In this document: positions 51,174 to 62,850 of the stretch, piece by piece
Numbering within the stretch: position 1 is the stretch's first letter
Layout of the letters: the number at the start of each line of letters is the position of its first letter
NCBI RefSeq assembly: GCF_901709675.1
Contig: NC_051104.1
Span: 3,083,501-3,147,500, forward strand
Direction: 5' to 3'
DNA from: Syngnathus acus
Lineage: Eukaryota > Chordata > Actinopteri > Syngnathiformes > Syngnathidae
DNA length: 64,000 nucleotides
Program-made: the position numbers and the translations under genes
The notes under the pieces: model-generated
Databases searched by the model: none
The model's input: only the letters and a program-made list of their open reading frames with translations
Told to the model about the DNA's origin: nothing

Positions 51174-51431
51174 ATGCTAGCAAGGAACTGCCTGCTGCTG
51201 TTCCTTTGGTATCACCTCCAGGAAGGCTCGGCCTCGCCGCCACCCACCATAGGGCCGCCCTCCTCGCCATCGAGACCCGGCAGGATGGCGGGGAGGGTGC
51301 GCACCAGGAGCTCGCTGGGCTCCGTCAGGAACGGCCCGGCAGGGTTCCAACGAGTTAAGAGGGGCTGGGTGTGGAACCAGTTCTTTGTGCTGGAGGAGTA
51401 CATGGGCTCTGACCCGCAGTACGTGGGCAAG
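51174..51431 (+). CDS. cdh12: Cadherin-12-like type II cadherin, first coding exon (residues 1-86)
   Basis: This exon encodes the N-terminus of a calcium-dependent cell adhesion protein of the plasma membrane. The ATG at 51174 opens [12 protein letters not shown], a hydrophobic signal peptide close to the start I remember for human CDH12. A short Pro/Ser/Arg-rich prodomain follows (about residues 21-63), ending in the furin site RVKR at 60-63. The mature protein then starts [13 protein letters not shown], with the two Trp (W65, W67) of the type II strand-swap adhesive interface. The exon ends YVGK at a consensus donor (AAG/GTAAGT), phase 0. The upstream open frame has no ATG, so 51174 is the first in-frame one. 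The region from [10 protein letters not shown] to QYVGK fits CDH12 better than the CDH18, CDH10, CDH7 or CDH20 sequences I remember. The prodomain is more Pro-rich than in mammals. The class is certain; the paralogue is likely. Teleosts may have two cdh12 copies, and I cannot tell which this is. Confidence 0.88.
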
Positions 51432-53550
51432 GTAAGTTTAAAACCAAAACATTTGCAATATTTTGCCATGTTGTTTAATTTGTGGCTATCATGTCACACC
51501 CAAAACGGATCAGGATTTATTGATCCGACTGCTTGGTCTTAAAATCGCTCAGTTACCTCACAATTCAGTACATCCAGTCCTCTTTCAAACTGGTGTTGAA
51601 GAACTTGAGATACCTTAACCTTGATCCCATCAAGCATAAAAGTAGATCACTAATGGCGAACCGTCATAAGGCACTCACGTGGACTTCACTTTTGCTTGAC
51701 GATCACCGTCTGCTCTATGAAAAGCAAGCTGAGACGAGAGTGGGCCTTAACGACGTTGATGGTGGCGCGAGCTAGAAGGATAAAAGCCGCAGAGATGAAA
51801 CCCGACGAGGGTGAGGGCAGGGTGGCGGTGACACGATCTTAGATACAGTTATCAAGTTGACTTGAAAGGGCAGAAAAGATCACAGAACTACTTTCAAAAG
51901 AACATAAATGAACCCAAGTGGACCACCGGCTGAGCCGCCAGCATTAAAGTAGCTATTAGAAGGTATTCTGAGTTCAGGCTGAAAAGTGCGATTTCCACTC
52001 AACAAACTCGACAGTGTGTCTTTGTGTGTGTTTGTGTGTGTTTGAGAAAGCAGGAGCAAACGAAGAAACAATTAGCAAGCTAATTGGCATCATCATTTCT
52101 AGCTGCCTGCTAATTTGATTGAGACAAAGCAGCACATTTTCTCTCACCAATGAGCTTTCTAACGATTACGTACTTAAACCACAGTAATGGTGTCGCGGGG
52201 GCTCGTCGTCTTTCCCTGCTGTTGTTTGATTAGCATTCTTAGCATTTAGCATTTATAGATTTTCGCATCAACGATGGAAATTGACCTCTGCGGCCGCGTT
52301 TGCTACACAACCGATTCGCACTGACTTTTTACAATGACTATATCTCAAAGGCGGAATCCTGATCCAACTCTGGAATTGCGATGTATTGTGGAATCCGGGT
52401 TTGCCTTTATGTTGATGCATGGCCATGATGCATGTTTAATGGGATGCACTGATCCGGTCTCCATCCTCTGCTGCCGTTATTGCACTGCTTTGTTTTTATC
52501 TCGTCAGCCATTAAGATGCATAAGTATAGCATCTCCAGCTGTGTGTGTGTATATGTGAGGGATATTTACCATGTCAGCCCGCTGAGCACCTGGCACGCGT
52601 TTCAGCAGCACTCGCAGTCTCCTCGGTCGTCTTGTATTAATTTACAGTTTACGTACCCTTTGGGCTGCTCCATAAAAGTCAACGATTTGCGTCGCGGAGT
52701 GGACGTGCGGCCGAGTTAAATTCCATTTTGTTCCCGGCTGACATTATTTTCTGCTTGGTCAGTGCGCGTGCACACACACACAGGCATGCGAGCAGAGCCA
52801 AACAAATATTGTAAATATTGATTTACTTGAGGTAGAACTTAAACTGTAAAAGGCTCTTTTGAGTAGTGCAGTTTCTCAATCGTCTCCAGGTAGAACTGTG
52901 AAAAGATGACGTCATTATCGTTTGTATTGACGACTATTTCGCCGGAACAGGAAACTCTTTCAAACCTGCTCAGAAACAACTTTTGCCCTTTGAGGTGGGA
53001 AAACGTCGCAATTTTCACAGGGGCAACAAAGTGGCAGATTACCTGGTAGGATTGAGGAACATTGTGTCGACGCGATGCTACCAGTGGATACTTCCGTGCC
53101 CTTTGCCCCCTGTGTGGAGTGTACGGATAATAAGAGAAACCGCCAAATGCCGTCTGTTCGCCTTTGAATGGGCGAGCGTGAGGAAAGCCGCCGCTCTCCT
53201 CGTGAATGTATTTACACTCAAGTGGCAACAAGCCAAGTGCCCTTTTCATCTTAATATAGCACATTAATAATTACTAATATGTTTGCAACGAGAACAGCCG
53301 CCACTAAACGGGAAGGCAAACAAGCCGCAGATGCTGCTAATTGTCCTCACCGCTCACCAAGGTGCAAATAAAAGTGCGCTGCCGCCGGTGTCGTCTTTAC
53401 CGGCAACACACACGGTCTTATTAAAGTCATCAAGCATGTTTTACATGTGGCCTCAGCTCACCGCATACAGAAAGGCTTTGCCACCATGTTAAGTCTTGGG
53501 AAATGTTGTGAAAAATTGAGTTTTAAAGGTTTGTGCATGGAAAGGGACTA

Positions 53551-53664
53551 CCGTAATTTTCGGACTATAAGCCGCGACTTTTTTCGCAAATTTTGAACCC
53601 TGAATCACAAGTTTTAGCTGGTGCAGCTTATCGTCCGGTGCGGCTTATAGTCCGAAAATTACGG
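53551..53664. mobile_element. Minimal foldback MITE, copy 10 (114 bp, perfect 25-bp ends)
   Basis: The ends begin CCGTAATTTTCGGACTATAA and the inverted repeats are identical over 25 bases. TA flanks both sides (53549-53550, 53665-53666). Only about 64 bp separate the arms. The class motif is GCCGC, not GTCGC. The intact ends suggest a recent insertion. It lies in a cadherin intron. Confidence 0.85.
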
Positions 53665-53750
53665 TAAACTCTGCTTCAAAAAGGGAAGGAATGTGAGTAG
53701 TTAGAGTTTGCCCCTAATTTTTTTTTAAATTGCCGACTAATCGTTGAAAT

Positions 53751-54082
53751 CAGCGGTTTTCAACTGGTTTTGTTGAAGGGACCACCATTATAACCAAGAA
53801 GTAACTCGGGGACCACTGCTTTGGCAGAATATTATTTTATTTTGCACCAAAGGAGGATAGACGGGCTATTTATTTGCATCTGTATGTCTATTTTGGGAAT
53901 CTCAGGTACATTTGACATAATTTGATAAATGATTCACAAAAAATAGCTGGAAAGTAAATCAAGTCTAAATAATAAATACATTTTATTTTTAAAAATGTTA
54001 CAATTATTTTCTACGTCCAATTTCGCGGACCACCTGCAATACCACCACAAACCGCTAGAGGGCCACCGGTTGATAATCCTTG
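53751..54082. mobile_element. hAT-type non-autonomous transposon (332 bp)
   Basis: The termini CAGCGGTTTTCAACTGG and (reverse complement of the right end) CAAGGATTATCAACCGG are imperfect inverted repeats of hAT type. The subterminal GGGACCACC motif occurs at both ends. The flanking octamers gttgaaat (53743-53750) and gtttaaat (54083-54090) agree at 7 of 8 positions, as expected for a hAT 8-bp target duplication. It lies in a cadherin intron, and no coding sequence remains. Confidence 0.75.
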
Positions 54083-54832
54083 GTTTAAATGTAACCCAAA
54101 CTGCAATCGCAGATAGTTCCTGGGGTATTATAACACGAAGACACATAGGAATTGTTTTCATTTATCATGCACGATACACATGCATAATAAAAAAATACAA
54201 TTGCGAAAACATAATCGAGGAATCGAGGACAAAAATGTTCTGCAACAAGACCCATTTTTTTTTTTTTTTCGATGAATCAATTTGTGCACGTCCTGGGGAG
54301 CACGTCCTCCACATCATTGCACATTAGCGGTTCAAGCGGTGAGGACGTCAGGGGGGTTAATCTGCCAATTAGCTCACGCGCAACGCCGTTGATGTGCGAG
54401 CTAACGTCAGCCGTTAGCGGTCCGAGCGCTTCGGCTGAGTGGGCGCAGCCATTAGTCCCTCGCATTTTCTCCTGATTGATTGGAATGGGAGTCATGTCGG
54501 CTTGTATTGTAACATTCATTTGATTCATTTGGGGTTAGTCACACTCTAATAGTTAAAATATCGAGGAAATATTAAACAAAACTTGAAGCTTTTTCCGTGT
54601 AGATGTGGATTTCTGAAGAGCACCTGTGGATGTGACCTTTTGGGGATAAGTGACCAGGAACATCTGGAATAGCAGCTGTGCACAGCAAGGAGGAGACCTA
54701 GAAAAAGAGAGGCAGGGATGTGTTTACATTGAAAAATTGAGATGGAGTTGGGTTAAAAATAACCTCAGCAGGGAATGTAAAAGAACAAAGGTACATCCTA
54801 ATTTCAGGACTTTGGATAAAATTTTTGAATTA

Positions 54833-55148
54833 TCGTATTTTCCGGCCTAATCAAATCATTCTCCATTTTATCTTTTTTATTTCAACTTCAGACGCAACAA
54901 ATTACTTTATAATCACAAAATAATGATCCATAGTCTTTTTGATTCATGATTCATAGTCTTCAGCGGGCCACTTTTGATTGATTTTATGACACAATGCTTT
55001 GGGCCAGTTTAAATTTAGACGCGGGCCGCATTTGGCCCGCAGGCCGGAATTTGGTCCATATATAAGGCGCACCTGACTATAAGGCGCACTGTCAGCTTTG
55101 GAGAAAATATGAGGTTTTTCGGTGCGCCTTATAGTCCGGAAAATATGG
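54833..55148 (-). mobile_element. Foldback MITE, internally deleted copy 11 (316 bp)
   Basis: The right end is a good terminal repeat (ggtgcgccttatagtccgg, then aaaatatgg) with TA at 55149-55150. The left end keeps only tcgtattttccgg before jumping straight into the interior (cctaatcaaatcattctcc), so the left subterminal block is deleted. It keeps cgggccgcatttggcccgc, linking the long-form interior to the hAT-like segment. Confidence 0.82.
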
Positions 55149-56540
55149 TATTCTGAAATTTCTGCACGAATGCCCTTGTAAATGTCCAAAACGTTCACTG
55201 CGGTGTGACGAGCAAGCGGCAACGCTTCTGACGCTGGAAGACAAAAGGTCATGCATTTACATAAAAGTCAATCAAAGACTTTTACAACAAAAGGGCAGCG
55301 CTGCATCCTTTTCCGCTGGCCAAGGAGTGACCATTCTCGCCTCGCCTGAGATTTATTCCGACTCTAAACCTCCTCAGAGGAGTCATAAGGGAGCACGTGG
55401 AGCACCTTTTCCACCATGCCCCATTAAATGTGCTTTGGAATTTTGTTGTAAAACGCTCCAAGAGCTGAGGCGTCCCCTCGGAAAAAATCGTGTTTACAGT
55501 GGGCGGATGGCAGAAGCTGCATTCCGCAAAGCCCTTAAGTAAGACGGTAAGTAATTAATCGGAAACAGACGAACAGACGGCTGGCGGAGCGCTCGTCGCT
55601 GACCTCCAGCCTGGTGAGGACACCACAAGTCTGATAATCATCTGGTTTATCTGTGAGTGGCATCCGGCTCGAGGCGTGGCTAATGTGGTGACACCACTTC
55701 TCAGCCATTTGAAGATCCTTAAGGAAGATGGGTTCTTTTGCAGGAAACAACCTAGTCACCTTTTCAAACCGGATAATATTTGTTAGCTGTTGTAGCGGAA
55801 ATAGGACACCCACTCTTCTGGACTGACTGGTCAAGATTTTGGAAATAATTTTCAGAAAAAAAAAAGAATTCTTTCTATTGATGAAGGATAGCCATGGCTT
55901 TGATTTCATCGATGGCCATAATGGAGTCGGCTTCTCGATAAGAGGCCAATAACAGTCGCAAGTTGATGATGAATGCGGCTGGATGAAAAGCTCAAACCAA
56001 AGCTAATGATGACCATTTGTCTGTTCTGTCAAAAAAGTACACTGTATGTTTTTCCTGCTTCATCTACTTTTCTCCTCAAACATCCAGCCTCATATTTCCA
56101 TGGAGATATGATCGCCATTAGTATCACTTACATGTGCGTCCATCTTGTCTGCACGGTGACATTCACGTTTCACATCGGAGTAGAAACCCCCCCTCCCAAA
56201 GGCCTACCTTGCTTAACCAACTGTGATATGAGAAAAGGCATCAACCCGATCAATATCTCTTACTAATATCGTATGAGACTGACATGATAAGACTACTACA
56301 GCCGTTTGGATGCTTGACCTCTGTGGCCTTAACCTTACACAAAGAGCAAGCATTGCATTGAGTCCTAATTAAAGAATTAAGACCCAATGCTAAAAATCAA
56401 GCTCGCCAACATCCCTCTGCCATTACCAGATCAATTGGAAAACCCAGCGATCCAACCATTCCTTCTATTATTTTTTTGGTCACTTATCCGGTCACTCAAG
56501 TCAAGTCATCCCAAGTCCAGGTGGAGTCTTAAGTCCTTTA

Positions 56541-56938
56541 CCGTATTTTCCGGACTATAAGGCGCACCTGAAAACCTAAAATTTTCTCAAAAGCCTTATA
56601 GTCCGGTGCGCCTTATATATGGACCAAATTCCTAAAATTAAACTGGCCCGAAGCATTGTGTCATGAAATCAATCATAAGTGGCCCGCTGAAGACTATGAA
56701 TCATGGATCAAAAAGTCTATGGATCATTATTTTGTGATTAAGTAATTTGTTGCGTCTGAAGTTGAAATAAAAAAGATAAAATGGAGAATGATTTGATTTG
56801 GATTAAAAATCTAACATGATGCTTTAATCGTGCGCCTTATAATCCGGTGCGCCGTATATAAGGACAAAGTTTTAAAATGGGCCATTCATTGAAGGTGCGC
56901 CTTATAGTCCGGTGTGCCTTATAGTCCGGAAATTACGG
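56541..56938 (+). mobile_element. Foldback MITE, long form, copy 12 (398 bp)
   Basis: TA flanks it at 56539-56540 and 56939-56940. Interior and orientation match copies 1 and 5, with a small deletion near the left end (aaaagccttatag) and GGAAATTACGG at the right. Confidence 0.86.
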
Positions 56939-58187
56939 TAGTTTTGGTCAAGGCACAAGTCAACTGACTCACTTCCAAAACTTTGCTTGGCACTGAGCTA
57001 ACACAGCCTTGTCTTATCTGTCAATCAATTCAATTTTATGGCCTCACTTACGAGTAGATAGCATGCACGTTTCATACCAGACTTGGTTTGGACTTGGTTT
57101 GCTGCAGCGTGTTGCTCAAAGCCAAGCCGCGCAGGCGTAAAGCAGCCACAGATAGCGAGGTGTCATTCGCCGAGAAATGGCCCCCACGCTGATATCGATC
57201 AGCTTTAATAACTTCGCTGCACCGTTTCTGATGCCTGAGCTTTCTCGCCGCCTCATAGTTGCGCATTTGCTGCTTCGTCGCAGCTAGCTAGCGTCGTAAG
57301 ATAAACAAACAAGCATATCGGGTGTAGCTTTATCTCAATCGATTTAATTCACCCAAGTTAATTGGATCTACGGCCCGATACAGTATAACATGATGTATTA
57401 CAGTCTATGGTTATTTGCATATAAACAGTACAATTTAGTTTTCAATGCACGTATATTTATGGCATGCCATTGGCAAGATTTGAGCAGCAAAGCTCCAAAG
57501 TGTCAAGCAGAAACGAAAATCGCCTGTCCATATGCCGCTTGCTTGGAACACGGCGTACGCAAAGAACCTCGGGTAGTGAGCACACGCTGTCTCACAAAAA
57601 GATTATTACCTAAACACACATAGCAGCTTGTTGTGGCAAATTCCCACTTCGCAAAACAACACAAATCAAATGGATTCCATGTTTTCCCTGATCACATTTC
57701 TTAAGATGAACATTTGATTCCACAGAGGTAAACCGTAGGGCCTTTCAGACCATGTGGAAGGAAAGCTGATTGGTCAAGCTTCCCAAGCGCGTTCCTTCGA
57801 AGTGCGCCGTATAACCCCAGTTGCAGAAATCCAATTACTGCATTTTCGACAAGGCCTGCTCACGTTCTGCACCCAAATCAGTCAAATTAATCAATATGCA
57901 ACCTTTGTGCATCGCAGATGAGAGGCGCCGCTTGGTGCACATCATCCGAGTGTAGCTCGGCACACTACGATCGGGAACTCCATTAATATGGATATCACGC
58001 TTCAAATTCATATTGCTGGAGCATAATACTATGAGTATTTTGTGCATGCAAGTGATGGCAGAAAAGTTTTCCCATACAGGATGTGTATTGCGGGAAATGT
58101 GCGTATTAATGGCGGGCATACACATTTCCAACTATTTCTGAAAATACATTAGGGAGCAAAGCATTCTGAATTAAGCTAATTTACATA

Positions 58188-58570
58188 CCGTATTTTCCGC
58201 ACTATAAGGCGCACCTCAAAACCTCCAATTTTCTCAAAAGCCGACAGTGCGCCTTATAATCTGGTGCGCCTTATATATGGACCAATATGGATTCATATAT
58301 GAGGACTAATTTATTAAAGTAAGCTTTACGTGTTTATTTTGTGTGTTGTGTGATATTAACGTTTGAGCAACGTTGAGTTATTGATATATTGTTATTGTTT
58401 TCACTATTTCGAGTGTTACTATATTGTGATTGCATTAACGTTTGAGCAACGTTGAGTTATTTATTTTATGCGCCTTATAATCCGGTGCGCCTTATATATG
58501 GACAAAGTTTGGGCCATTCATTGAAGGTGCGCCTTATAATCCGGTGCGCTTTATAGTGCGGAAAATACGG
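58188..58570 (+). mobile_element. Foldback MITE, CGCACT class, copy 13 (383 bp)
   Basis: TA flanks it at 58186-58187 and 58571-58572. The interior shares gtgatattaac to gcattaa with copy 8. It also carries a direct duplication of attaacgtttgagcaacg at about 58355 and 58434. Confidence 0.85.
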
Positions 58571-59165
58571 TAATCCCGCCTCCTTCCGGGTGCGTTTACT
58601 GATGTGTCCGCTGCATGCACCACATGCACAGATCCACACACACTTTGTTGTTGGTGGTTTTGTTGTTGACACATTTCTCTTCAGACACCCGGCTGTCGTG
58701 GTGTCATCATGTCCTAATACCACCGCCCCTGTCGTCATGGTTACAAAAGCCCATTGGCTCCTGTTGAATCATGAAAAGATTATCCCAAAAATAGGATCAA
58801 ATAAAGATTGTGTTTTGACAAGTCGTACTTTTTATTTGTTTGTGCAATGCAAACCTGCAAATTGGCTCATGGCACTGAATCAGAATGCAAATGATGAAAT
58901 TAAAAAATGAAGCGCTTGTCACCTCATTAAATTTGTTCACACAAAATGGTAAAGCTTGGCATGAACGAGAAAGGGGGGAAATGTCATTAATTTAAACAAT
59001 CAAAATCAAGTGTATCCAATAATTTGTTAATTGGCACACAGCAGAGAAACATAATTGAAGACGAATACAAAAAGAAATAATGATTTTATTTTCATTATGC
59101 AGGGGGAAAAAAAAAAAAGTATATTCGGTGTTGGTTTGTCCCGCTTAGACAAATCAACAGAACAT

Positions 59166-59210
59166 TGTGTGAGTGTGTGTGTGTGCGTGCATGTGTGTCC
59201 GTCCGTCCGT
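59166..59210. repeat. TG repeat followed by CCGT repeat
   Basis: An interrupted (TG)n and then (TCCG)n tract within the 8.8-kb cadherin intron. Confidence 0.8.
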
Positions 59211-60253
59211 GTAGCCTCCATTCACATGATGGCTTTGTTTCTCACGTTTTTCTCAATTGTGGAGAAAAACACATCACCTCTTTGCCTCGTCCCACAACTC
59301 ATCGCTGAGATTTCCCGTTTTTGTTTCGTGCTCCTGATCGGCATTTTCACACTGCCGGCTGCTTATATTTGTGTACATCCTGTTTTTGTTTATAAACGCT
59401 CATTAGCAGCCTCAATGCTGTCCACAGAGTCTTACCAGTGTGATATTTATCTCTCCTTTTTACGGGGTTTTTCACTCTTGTGTCCTCTCCCGCCAAATTG
59501 CACAAGACTGAGCAGATGTTTGCGCTTTTTCTTGGTTTCATTGTAAACTCACTGAGAGAACGTAAATTAGCACGTTTGCAACAGTCCGTCTGTGGGATTT
59601 GCAACACGCCGCGGGCAAAGTGCTTTCATGTAACTATTAGCATCTGCGGCGGCCGAGTCCGAGCCAAGAAACACCAAACAATAAGTGGGGATGCTAAATG
59701 AAGCGACAACAGCTTGGCAAATTTGTAAACTCCCTCGCGGGTACGTCTCCACAATCTGCTCAGTGCCCTGCAACCAACGACGTGTTTTATTCAAAACATA
59801 CAAAACCTGCTAGTTTTCAGGAGAGCACCCGGAAGCAAAGACACTCTCAAACTTGATGGCAGAAAAATGCCCAACGGGGACTGCAAACTTTGATATGAGG
59901 CAGCGCAAACATCAGCTAGCGTCGTTAGCGAGGTGTTCGTTACCGCAGTCCGTTAGCTGCGAAGTCGTTCCGTTAGCGACAAAACGTGCTTTGCACCAAT
60001 TCGTGAATAGAATCAGGTCTTAATCTCGACAGTCGGCGTGTATTATTTAGGAGCGATTCATCCTCATTAGTCAAGGGAACATTGTGACAGTGAAATCATT
60101 TGGCTTTTCTCTTGACGGCTTGTGTCTTTGAGTTTCTCTCCGCCGTCCCAGACCAGTCGCATCCGCTGACAGCTCTTCCCCGCCCCGAGTTCTCATCGCA
60201 TCTGTGTCAGTGTTTGCGCTCAGCCAGCCTTCTCGTCTTTTTTTGTCTCGCAG

Positions 60254-60548
60254 CTTCACACGGACCTGGATCAGGGCGAGAGCGTGGTTAAGTACACGCT
60301 CTCAGGCGAAGGGGCCGGCTCCATTTTTACCATCGACCAAACCACGGGGGACATTCACGCCTTACGGAGTCTGGACCGTGAAGAGAAGCCTTACTACACG
60401 CTACGGGCACAGGCCGTCGACCTCAACAGCAACAAGCCTCTGGAGCCCGAGTCCGAGTTTGTGATCAAGGTCCAAGACATCAACGACAACGAGCCCAAGT
60501 TCTTGGAGGGGCCGTATCGGGCCACGGTTCCCGAGATGTCACCCGTGG
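60254..60548 (+). CDS. cdh12: Cadherin-12-like type II cadherin, second coding exon (residues 87-184, EC1)
   Basis: This 295-nt exon carries most of extracellular cadherin repeat 1 and the linker to EC2. It starts after a strong polypyrimidine acceptor (gtctcgcag) with LHTDLDQGE and ends after one base of a Gly codon at a GTAAGG donor (phase 1). Visible cadherin motifs are LDRE (126-129), the PESEF stretch (151-155) and the calcium-binding linker DINDN (161-165), followed by EPKFLEGPY at the start of EC2. The [18 protein letters not shown] stretch closely resembles CDH12 as I remember it. The length of 295 nt is the standard size of this exon in type II cadherins. No frameshift or stop is present and the calcium-site residues are intact. 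If the following intron were retained, the frame would stay open for only about 20 codons, to a TGA at 60608. Confidence 0.93.
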
Positions 60549-62850
60549 GTAAGGCTGCACACACCGCCAAAGTGCACGCTTTGTTTTATGGCCTGTTTGC
60601 AGTGTCTTGACACTAAACTAAAGAAGAAGCTCTGAGGTCACAAAGTTAGAAATCATTTCCGTAAAAGCTTTCAAGGCAGGTGACATGTTGTCTCATACAT
60701 TTCAAGTTGTAGTTTTCACAAAGGATCAGAATGTGTCATGTTCGCCGAGGCTACCTGATGCAGACTCGACTTAACACAAAACAAGGAGACAGAATTGTTG
60801 CGCGAGAAAAAGTGACGAGCGTGCGCAATTAGTGCAACATCAGTGAGCTGCCTGGTGTTGATGAGCTATAAATGCCACGTACTTGTTGATAGCTTTCAGA
60901 AAGAACACGCAGGTTATTTCCCTCTCTTTATTCTGAGTTTACTGAGTCCAATTTAAGCAGAGCCGCCGTTCACCTTCACGGCTGATGTGGATTCCCGTTT
61001 GTAATTGTACAAGTGAAATCGTACCCAAGGTCGCCGAAGCCCCCGGGGAGGGCGAGATCGCAGGGACTCTGAATAAATCATTTTCTTGTTTTGAAGGAAA
61101 ACGTAACCTCGAGAAGCTTCAAAATGGCCTCGAGAAGTCCGCTTTCTACCTGTTGACTTCTGCTGAGTCAGTCCGTACCGACCCAGAGCTGTCGTATTCC
61201 TTTCCGAGTTCCGCCGTCCCGAGGGGCCGCCGAATCTTTGACAACGATCACGCCGACAAAGTCAATGCATGCTAAACATGACACATCTGCAGAGTCAGCA
61301 GAAAAGTTGAGTGGATTTATGATGTCGCTGGAGTTCCCTGTAGCAATAACAAGACAGACACTAATGTACACTTACAAAGATGGATGTCATAGAGATGAGA
61401 CGGTCTGGAAAATGGGTTTCAAACCAGGGCAAAGCTTTCAGATAAAGGTAACGACATTGAGTTGGTCCAGAAAGTGGCAGGTGAGCTCCAAGCCGCCACC
61501 TCACTGGCCCTGCGGACTCCTGACATTTGAGAGAAAGCGGGAGAGGCGGCTATTCGCGGCCAATCCCCGAGAGAGTCGATCGAGGTAACTCGCCGGAAGA
61601 AGACTTCCACTCTGCCAGAATGGCATCGACGCCCTCAGAGCGGGAACAATTCAAATAAATAAATAAAATGAGAACAACACATGCCGCAAGTGTTGTCGCC
61701 GTGGCAACAGCGCTCTGGATAACAATATGATCGACAGACGGCTAATTAGCTGAAACTGATTTTCCCCACAAACATGTCTGATGGATTTTGCCTTCCTGTT
61801 ATCAACAAGATTTGATAATTGAATTGATTGATTTACAAGAGACATTTAAAACTCTGGGGAGTTTTTCCACGCTCGGCTGGAGTTGGCAAGAAACGATGAG
61901 TCGTTAAATGATCAGCTCGTTATAGGATGCTCATTAAATTGTTTTTTTTGTCTTTGATGAAGATTCAATTCAGGATCCACGTATAGAAAAACACAAAGCA
62001 ATCTGCGTGTCACTTGGACATTAAGAGTCGGTCATTGCGGTTGCCACGGTAACACCGCATCACGCTGTGCTATTAAACTCGTCTGTCACTGGTGGCCGAC
62101 GCGTGGGCGGGGTGTCGGAGTGGACCGTCGCATCGACCCTAATTGCCGCTTAAGTGTGACATTTAAATGAGACGACGCCGTCCACGTGTTTGTGCCGTTT
62201 TTTTTTACCGTTACCAGTTTTAACCTCCCCATACTGTTCTGGTCTACTGCATAGCGCATACTGTTCGTCATTTTTATCCGCGCTCTCTCACCTCGCTCGG
62301 GACCGTTGGCGTCCTCCGGCGGATCCGTTCTATTTAAAGATGTGCAAACACGGGAACCGCTGAGGACTTTGGACGTCCTCTGCTCGCGTTTTCATGTCTC
62401 TGCACGATGAGACGCACAACGGTGTCTTTTTCGGCCTCAACGTTTTAAAGCCGCTATACGTTCCGACGACCCGTCGCAAAAGTAGAAGCGTATTTCTCAA
62501 TTGTTTTCACTGATTGCGTTGTAATTTTCCAGCATGCAACGCAACGATCAATTTGGCAGCATCCATATGTTTGCTATGATAAAAGAATTAAAACATTGCT
62601 TATTTTTAATTGAAAAGCCATGCTACATAATGACTAATGCTGTTAGGCAAGGTGGATCCGACATAATTACGCTGCTTGGACGACTGCCATGCTAACAACA
62701 TTGGCAAGCGTGGCTCTCTATTTTCCGTCCTCTTATTTAATAAACTAGGGGGCTTGAACTGCTCTCTGTGTTTGATATTTGGCGAGTTTGTTCTTTTCTA
62801 TTTTCTCCAGGTAAACCAAAAATGTCACGGTTGTGTGTTTGTTTGCGTAG
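60549..62850 (+). other. cdh12: Intron between coding exons 2 and 3 (2.3 kb, phase 1)
   Basis: The boundaries are GTAAGG at 60549 and TAG ending at 62850. No repeat or gene was recognised inside. A decoy acceptor with a long pyrimidine tract ends at 62810, 40 nt before the real one. Confidence 0.88.

Larger units (their letters stand above)
51432..60253 (+). other. cdh12: Intron between coding exons 1 and 2 (8.8 kb, phase 0)
   Basis: The boundaries are GTAAGT at 51432 and a pyrimidine-rich CAG ending at 60253. The intron holds one hAT element and four foldback elements between 53551 and 58570. The flanking stretches 51432-53550, 54091-54832, 55151-56538, 56941-58185 and 58573-60253 show no recognisable gene. 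Short TG-rich microsatellites lie near 52015-52042 and 59166-59210. Confidence 0.85.
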
